Positions 46,601 to 64,000 of a stretch of 64,000 nt of DNA are shown here, piece by piece. The translations under genes and the position numbers were made by a program. The stretch is taken from NCBI RefSeq assembly GCF_029227915.1, contig NC_079878.1, positions 10,850,001-10,914,000 of the forward strand, written 5' to 3'. How positions within the stretch are numbered: position 1 is the first letter of the stretch; every line of letters begins with the position of its first letter. The DNA is from Hydractinia symbiolongicarpus. Its lineage: Eukaryota; Cnidaria; Hydrozoa; Anthoathecata; Hydractiniidae. The notes under the pieces are model-generated. The model saw only the letters and a program-made list of their open reading frames with translations. It was not told the DNA's origin and searched no databases.

Positions 46601-48560
46601 TAAAAAAAATGCTCCCCATGTTACAAAAAAGATGAGTTGAGTTATCCTATGGTGAATTGGGCTACTCTATGGTGAGTTCTGCTGCCCTTTAGTAAATTGA
46701 GCTACAATATGGTGAGTTGTTTGAAAATCATCGCCGTTAAAAAAACGTGTTCTGTGCTGCAAGCGTCGTTTCCGACCGTCGAGATGAGTCGGAAATGTAA
46801 TTTCTTATCGGATTCTGCACTACAAATAAATCGGGTTATCGGATATGCATATGCAAATGTTACAATGAGTATATATATTTCACATGATTTCACATAAGCC
46901 TTTGTGATGCACATTCTGTCTCATATTGTTATAGGAAATATTTGGAAAGAAACCATCTCTCATGTCAAAGAGGCAAAAAACCCTGGGGACAAGGGTGGAA
47001 AGAAACTTTATTTAGCTAACCTGTATGTATTTAAAAACTTCAATTTTAACCTAGATACAGAAAATGCATGTTATTGTAAATTAATTTCCGGGAAATTTCT
47101 TAATTCGACGGATATAAATATGCGCGAAACATGTAAAATTTCGCAAAAGGCACAATTCGTGAAAATTCTGACATTGGAGTGTCCTCTATTGGAAAATTTC
47201 CGTTACAGTAAACAGTAAAACACATTCATTTTCAACATTTTCTACACATGACAAAGAAGAAAATTCATTACATGTCTGTATTTCACAACAAGGAGAGTCT
47301 ACCTCAGTATATATGCGAATTAATACAACTTAAAATAATTATTAAAACCAGTATAAATAAATAAAAATATCAGTAGAATAGACATAAAAAACCTATGGCT
47401 ATATTTTTATACAATAAAAAGAAATAAAAGGTACCAAAGCCAGCCTTAAGTTTAGCCCAGTTTTTCAAACATTATTCAAGAAGGGCAGCTGGTCGAAGAA
47501 AAGATTTGTAGGAAAACCTTTTTTCAAGAAAAAATAATAATCTTCATTTTCTTTATATATTATCTTTTATACATCTGCAAAGTATTAAGATCAATTATAG
47601 AACTTTGAAGATTGTATGTTGAATATAAAAAAGGCGAGCAAAAAGATGGTTTTCTGATGAGTCAAAACGAAATACATCGTTTTGCGTGGCGTGTATGGTT
47701 TGCGCTATCTGTCTTCTGTTGCGTTCCTTTCTAATTTGCTTCCAGTGCTAAAGCGACCCTTTCCTACATCTTCACGCGTAGTATTCTCTATATTCCCTTT
47801 TTATTGTTATAAATTACGTTTTTCTAAAAGGTATCCCACGTGATTATAAGGTTCTTATTATTATGTCTCTGCCTTATATTTTTTAACTTTCATTTAAACC
47901 CTAACACGAAAAATGTCTATTTTATTTTAGACAGGATAAAAACTTTATCAAGTCTTTCTGGAATTAATAAAAATCATAAGATTCTTATTATTATGCATAG
48001 AAACTTTGGACCAACAAAACCAATTATTCTTCACGTCTTTTAATTAGGGAGTGATTTCAACAATTTTTTATTATTTTTTTTTGACATGGAATTATACTTT
48101 ACATTTGATTTTTGAAGAACGTTTTCAAATCTGATGATTTACGTTTAAAAGAAATAAAAAAATGATTTTCTGTTTTAGTGACTTACACTGGCATTGTGTA
48201 TAAGGACTTCATGCAAAATTATCAGTTTTTAGTCCAGCTGTTTATAGGGACCCACGGAAACAGAAAAATGTATTTTTTTTTTAATTTATTATATACAAGG
48301 AGTCTTTTGAAATTTTTTAAAACATTTTTTAATTCTTACAATCATTTGAGGTTTAAATATTTGAAATCCAGGAACTTATAATGTCATATGATGACTCTGG
48401 GAAAATGCTGACATTGCATTTCTACTTCCAATTAAAGGTAATATCATAATTAAACTTTCATAACTTTGTTTATGCCAAGATGGCGTCTGTAGTACAAGTC
48501 TAAACTGCATTAATATTATTATTGCTATTATTTAGCCAGGATAGTCTTTTCATTTCCTCG
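43620..48560. other. Long intergenic region
   Basis: No splice-supported gene. Contents: a foldback remnant at about 43711-43767 (AACCTCGACCCC...GAGGTT), direct repeats of GATTAGCGGACAC at about 43825-43950, GCGAAA-type MITE debris at about 45000-45090 and 47095-47175, and a possible short first exon at 44505-44632 (ATGGCGGAAGTG..., reading MAEVIVVETSSENYYVV) without a found partner. Confidence 0.4.
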
Positions 48561-48565
48561 CAGAA

Positions 48566-48633
48566 CTGTTATCAATTAGGGTCCTGCCAAGGGAGTTCTA
48601 GGACACCCTTCGCAGGACCCTCATTAATAACAG
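48566..48633 (+). ncRNA. Pre-miRNA-like hairpin, target unknown
   Basis: A 28-bp stem with about three mismatches closes a 12-nt loop. The 5' arm is CTGTTATCAATTAGGGTCCT followed by GCCAAGGG, and the 3' arm is its near-complement. The 68-nt size, single unbranched stem and small loop fit a pre-miRNA. No match to a gene in the window was noticed, and a palindromic repeat is the alternative. Strand is arbitrary. Confidence 0.35.
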
Positions 48634-48749
48634 ACGAAAGTCGTTCAAGCACAGCAATCGCTCAACTAGACAACCGCCTAAGATATCAATCCTATTCTCA
48701 TGCTGAACGTTAAGCAGAAAGGATTGATTTACACTTTTTTAGTCTAAGG

Positions 48750-48815
48750 CATGTCTCGGCCGGGGTTTAAACCCAAGACCTTCCGCAGTGGAGGAGAACG
48801 CTCTACCACCTAAAT
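48750..48815 (-). repeat. tRNA-derived SINE
   Basis: On the minus strand GGTGGTAGAGCG (A-box region), CACTGCGGAAGGTC and GGGTTTAAACCC (B box) follow tRNA spacing. Acceptor stem halves do not pair, so this is a SINE head rather than a tRNA gene. Confidence 0.6.
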
Positions 48816-49872
48816 TAAAGTTTTATTTTTGTAAAATTTTGCACTATATTTTAAAATGAGATCACAAACCAACTTGTTATATAACCAATAATAATTTTTA
48901 TTAACTCCAGAAAGACTTGATAAATTTTTTTCCTCTATAACATAAAAAAGACAATTTTAGTGTTAGGGTCCGTTTAAAGGCGGAGACACAATGACGATAA
49001 GAAAAATGCTTAATGACTTCAGCACTGATCTTATCAATGTATGCGTTTTATATTACGGAGACTTTCACAGGTTAAAATTAAATTTTTTTGTTAATTCTGT
49101 TTCAGACATTTCTTAATCATAATTCTTAAGATAAGGCTAATTAGAATGTTAGCTGTTTTAAATTAGTACGTCTTGCTGATTTTTCATCAGTCCTAGGTTG
49201 AATCAAAATACCGTTTTATCCAGCTTTGCTTTTGCCAATCTCAAGGTAATTTCCTTAACAATATACCAAGTCGTTTTTCCATTTTAACCACATTGTACAA
49301 GATTTTAAAAAAGATTTTTTATGATTATTCCTTAGTTAAAGTTTTGTTTTTTCCTTTTTGATGGACTCCTGACATTCCAATAGCTGAGGATTGTATAATT
49401 GTTCTCCTCCCCTGAAACTTTACTAAAATCCCAGAAAGCTCACACCAAATAGGAATAAATGAAGTCTTGCAACCAAGCTGCAGACCGCTTTTCTCCGCCA
49501 TTGCCTAATAACCAAAAATATACAAAAATTGAGTTAATATACGTTTTTCTTTAATTCTTTTTACATTTTCCTGAAAAATAAAAAAATGTTTTTTATTAGT
49601 AGTGTCATAATTATTTTTAAACGTCATTTCAGTACCATTTACAAAACCATAGATTATGGAATCAAATACTATTATGTGCGAATCATATCAAATTCTTTTA
49701 ATAACTACACAGACGTTTTTATATTAAATCATTTTAATTGTTCTTTTTTAGATTTCTCACGCAGGATTTGAACTAATAGCCCCATGTGAGGTTTTTTTAA
49801 GTGTTGGTAATACCGCGTTTAAATACAGCGTAAGCCATATCGTGAAGTGATGTATCCTTCTGTTTCGCCCAG

Positions 49873-62089
<12,217 letters not shown>

Positions 62090-64000
62090 CTAAACATCAA
62101 AGCGAGTCACGTTTATTCCGTACCTTTAGGAGCCTCAGGAAACACCTTTGCCGAAAAAGTTTAATGCACAATCGTCATAAAGCATGAAAACTTATAGGCA
62201 AATCAAGGCAACGCAGACATGATGATATTGTCAGACGGAAAGTTTCGCGATTTATATTTCATCGCGTTTAGGTGCGCAAAAATTAAATTCACGAGTATGA
62301 TGGGTATTTATTCCAAGGTTTTACCAAATACGAATCTTCCACTAGGTTCTATATAAACTCAAACTGACATTGTTTCTTTTGTAACTTTAAAGAATTTATA
62401 TTGCCACTTCTCATAAACACAACCTTTTTTTATAAGCAACCCATTTTTGGACTCAGACCTCAGGTTGCTAAGGAGAAATAGCTTTTTAAACCTCAAGTTT
62501 AACCAAAAATTTCTAGGGACTCCCACGCACAAATGATTCTACTGGTAAACTGGAAAAGTTGCTCAAAGGGGAAAGGTGTCCAGGTGATGAATGAAGACAT
62601 AGAATTTACTTAATTTTGTGCCCAATTTGAAGCCTAGACCCTTAGCAACTGCTTTATTATAAAAAACATGTACAAGTTAGAGAGGTTCTCCGAAATAATA
62701 ATAAAGTGAGTAAACATAAATAAGAAAGCAGCTGTTTATACCCATGATATTCTGATGTTCTTATATGGTTTGTTCTTATAAAAAAAACAAAAAAAAAACG
62801 TTTGATATTCGATTTCAACACAATTCCTTACTTATTATATTTATAGAGAAATAAATATTAGAAGTTATAGTGTTTTTCTTTTTCCGTAGTAGTAACTGTT
62901 TAACGTTTCTTCTAATCTCTTCTTTGACACAATATGAAGAAAACAAGGGCGATTTGTGATAAGTACATAGTCTGTGTATAAATATAGTTATAAAGGTGAA
63001 AGGAAAAAGAATTATTGATCACTGTGGTACCACCACAACGAAGAAAAAACATGAACATGCGCCTTTCCTTTTTATAAGCTTCATCTTGTAGTAAGTAATA
63101 TGATGATCAAAATCCCTTAAAACAGAAAAACGAACACACACGAGTAAAAAAAATGCAAGCTTCATGTAAGCAATAGACCTAAAGTCAGCTCTGCCGTTTT
63201 TCTTCTAATAACTCTTTTTAGTATAATGCATGGGTATTATGCTTAATGAGTTAGTTTTTATATGTATCTATCAGACACCTGCATGCATTTACTACAATTT
63301 TTGTTAGAATTACCACAAATTAATTTAATTAAAAGCAATCATTCTGCAAAGTTTGGACACGTGATTAATCCGATTTCCCGATTTTTTTATTTTACTTGAA
63401 AATCGAAAAAATTTGCGGTGAATTAAACCGGGAAAATTCGCAAAAAAAAACAACTAAACATCATGTTAAAATTTGTTTAAAAACTACAGTAATTGGATTT
63501 TAAGCAGATAGTGGTATTTTGGACAAATTTCAAGCTTCCGATGGGGTCACAGGAAAAGTGCTGACATAAGCATGAATTTATTGCTGCCATTGTTTGTTTT
63601 ATGAAATACTATAAGCTATTTGAAAAATCCTATCGAATTATTTAGCAGAGAGGGGGTAAGGGTCAATTGTCTATTAGACGACAGTATAATTAGGGTTGTG
63701 GGAGCAGAAACAAGTAGTGTAAAGTAAAGAACAGTCAAATTATAACTATAAATCTTTAATATATAAACATTACCGTACTTTCAGTCGCTTTATCGACACG
63801 CTTGGTGCCGGATCTGACGTCACAGACTCGGTTTTGCAGAAATTACTATCGTATGATTATCAGTCTTACTTTCTTGCGTCATCACATTTTGTAACCCCCC
63901 GAATATTAAGATTTCATTAATACCTAAGTTAACAGAAAACATTCTTCTTGCCGGGGGTGAAGGCTGTAAGTATTTATAATTTAACCAACGACACGTCGAG
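62090..64000. other. 3' flank of the receptor gene, no further gene seen
   Basis: Probable 3' UTR follows the TAG. AATAAA candidates lie at 62700-62705 and 62850-62855. Beyond that the sequence is AT-rich with no supported frame. A TGACGTCA palindrome at about 63816-63823 is a CRE-like octamer and could belong to a neighbouring promoter, but one octamer is weak evidence. Confidence 0.4.

Noticed and set aside
48750-48815. Functional tRNA gene
   Set aside because: A- and B-box patterns are present but the acceptor stem does not pair; a SINE fits better.

Overview
The window looks like nuclear DNA of a cnidarian, most likely a hydrozoan/medusozoan. The reasons are intron-rich metazoan genes (YLPM1, TRAF, a matrix metalloproteinase with a ShKT tail, an Ig/cadherin receptor), strong AT bias, and dense MITEs and foldback elements. 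The species cannot be fixed from sequence alone. All exon joins below were made by eye: GT/AG borders were checked and reading phase was kept across every join.

Layout. 0.8-3.1 kb (-): the first three coding exons of a Gln/Pro-rich YLPM1-like protein that runs off the left edge. 8.1-8.4 kb (-): a possible small secreted cationic-peptide exon interrupted by an in-frame TAA. 9.7-20.3 kb: repeat-rich DNA with a 60-bp tandem array, a piggyBac-type MITE, a ~127-bp tandem array, a TA-flanked MITE, a decayed SWIM zinc-finger gene and a complete Harbinger transposon with an intact DDE transposase. 21.3-24.8 kb (+): two small, divergent MATH-only genes. 29.9-32.7 kb (+): a complete four-exon TRAF gene. 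34.3-42.1 kb (-): a seven-exon secreted matrix metalloproteinase ending in a ShKT domain. 43.2-43.6 kb: a 42-bp minisatellite. 49.9-62.1 kb (+): a twelve-exon type I membrane protein of about 1721 aa with about eight C1q/TNF-like beta-sandwich repeats, one Ig domain, three cadherin repeats, one membrane span and a short tail.

The most striking signal is a pair of near-perfect hairpins (about 15.05 and 23.37 kb). Their 23-nt arms match the coding sequence of the PFVKRVT motif found in all three MATH/TRAF genes of the window. One hairpin lies between the two MATH-only genes. This suggests a small-RNA (miRNA-like) locus born by inverted duplication of the family it could regulate, a mechanism known for plant miRNAs and plausible in cnidarians, whose miRNAs pair extensively with targets. 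A third, unrelated pre-miRNA-like hairpin lies at 48.57 kb.

The TRAF and MATH genes probably act in receptor-proximal innate signalling, and the large receptor 17 kb away carries one sequence fitting a TRAF6-type docking motif. Any functional link between them is inference.
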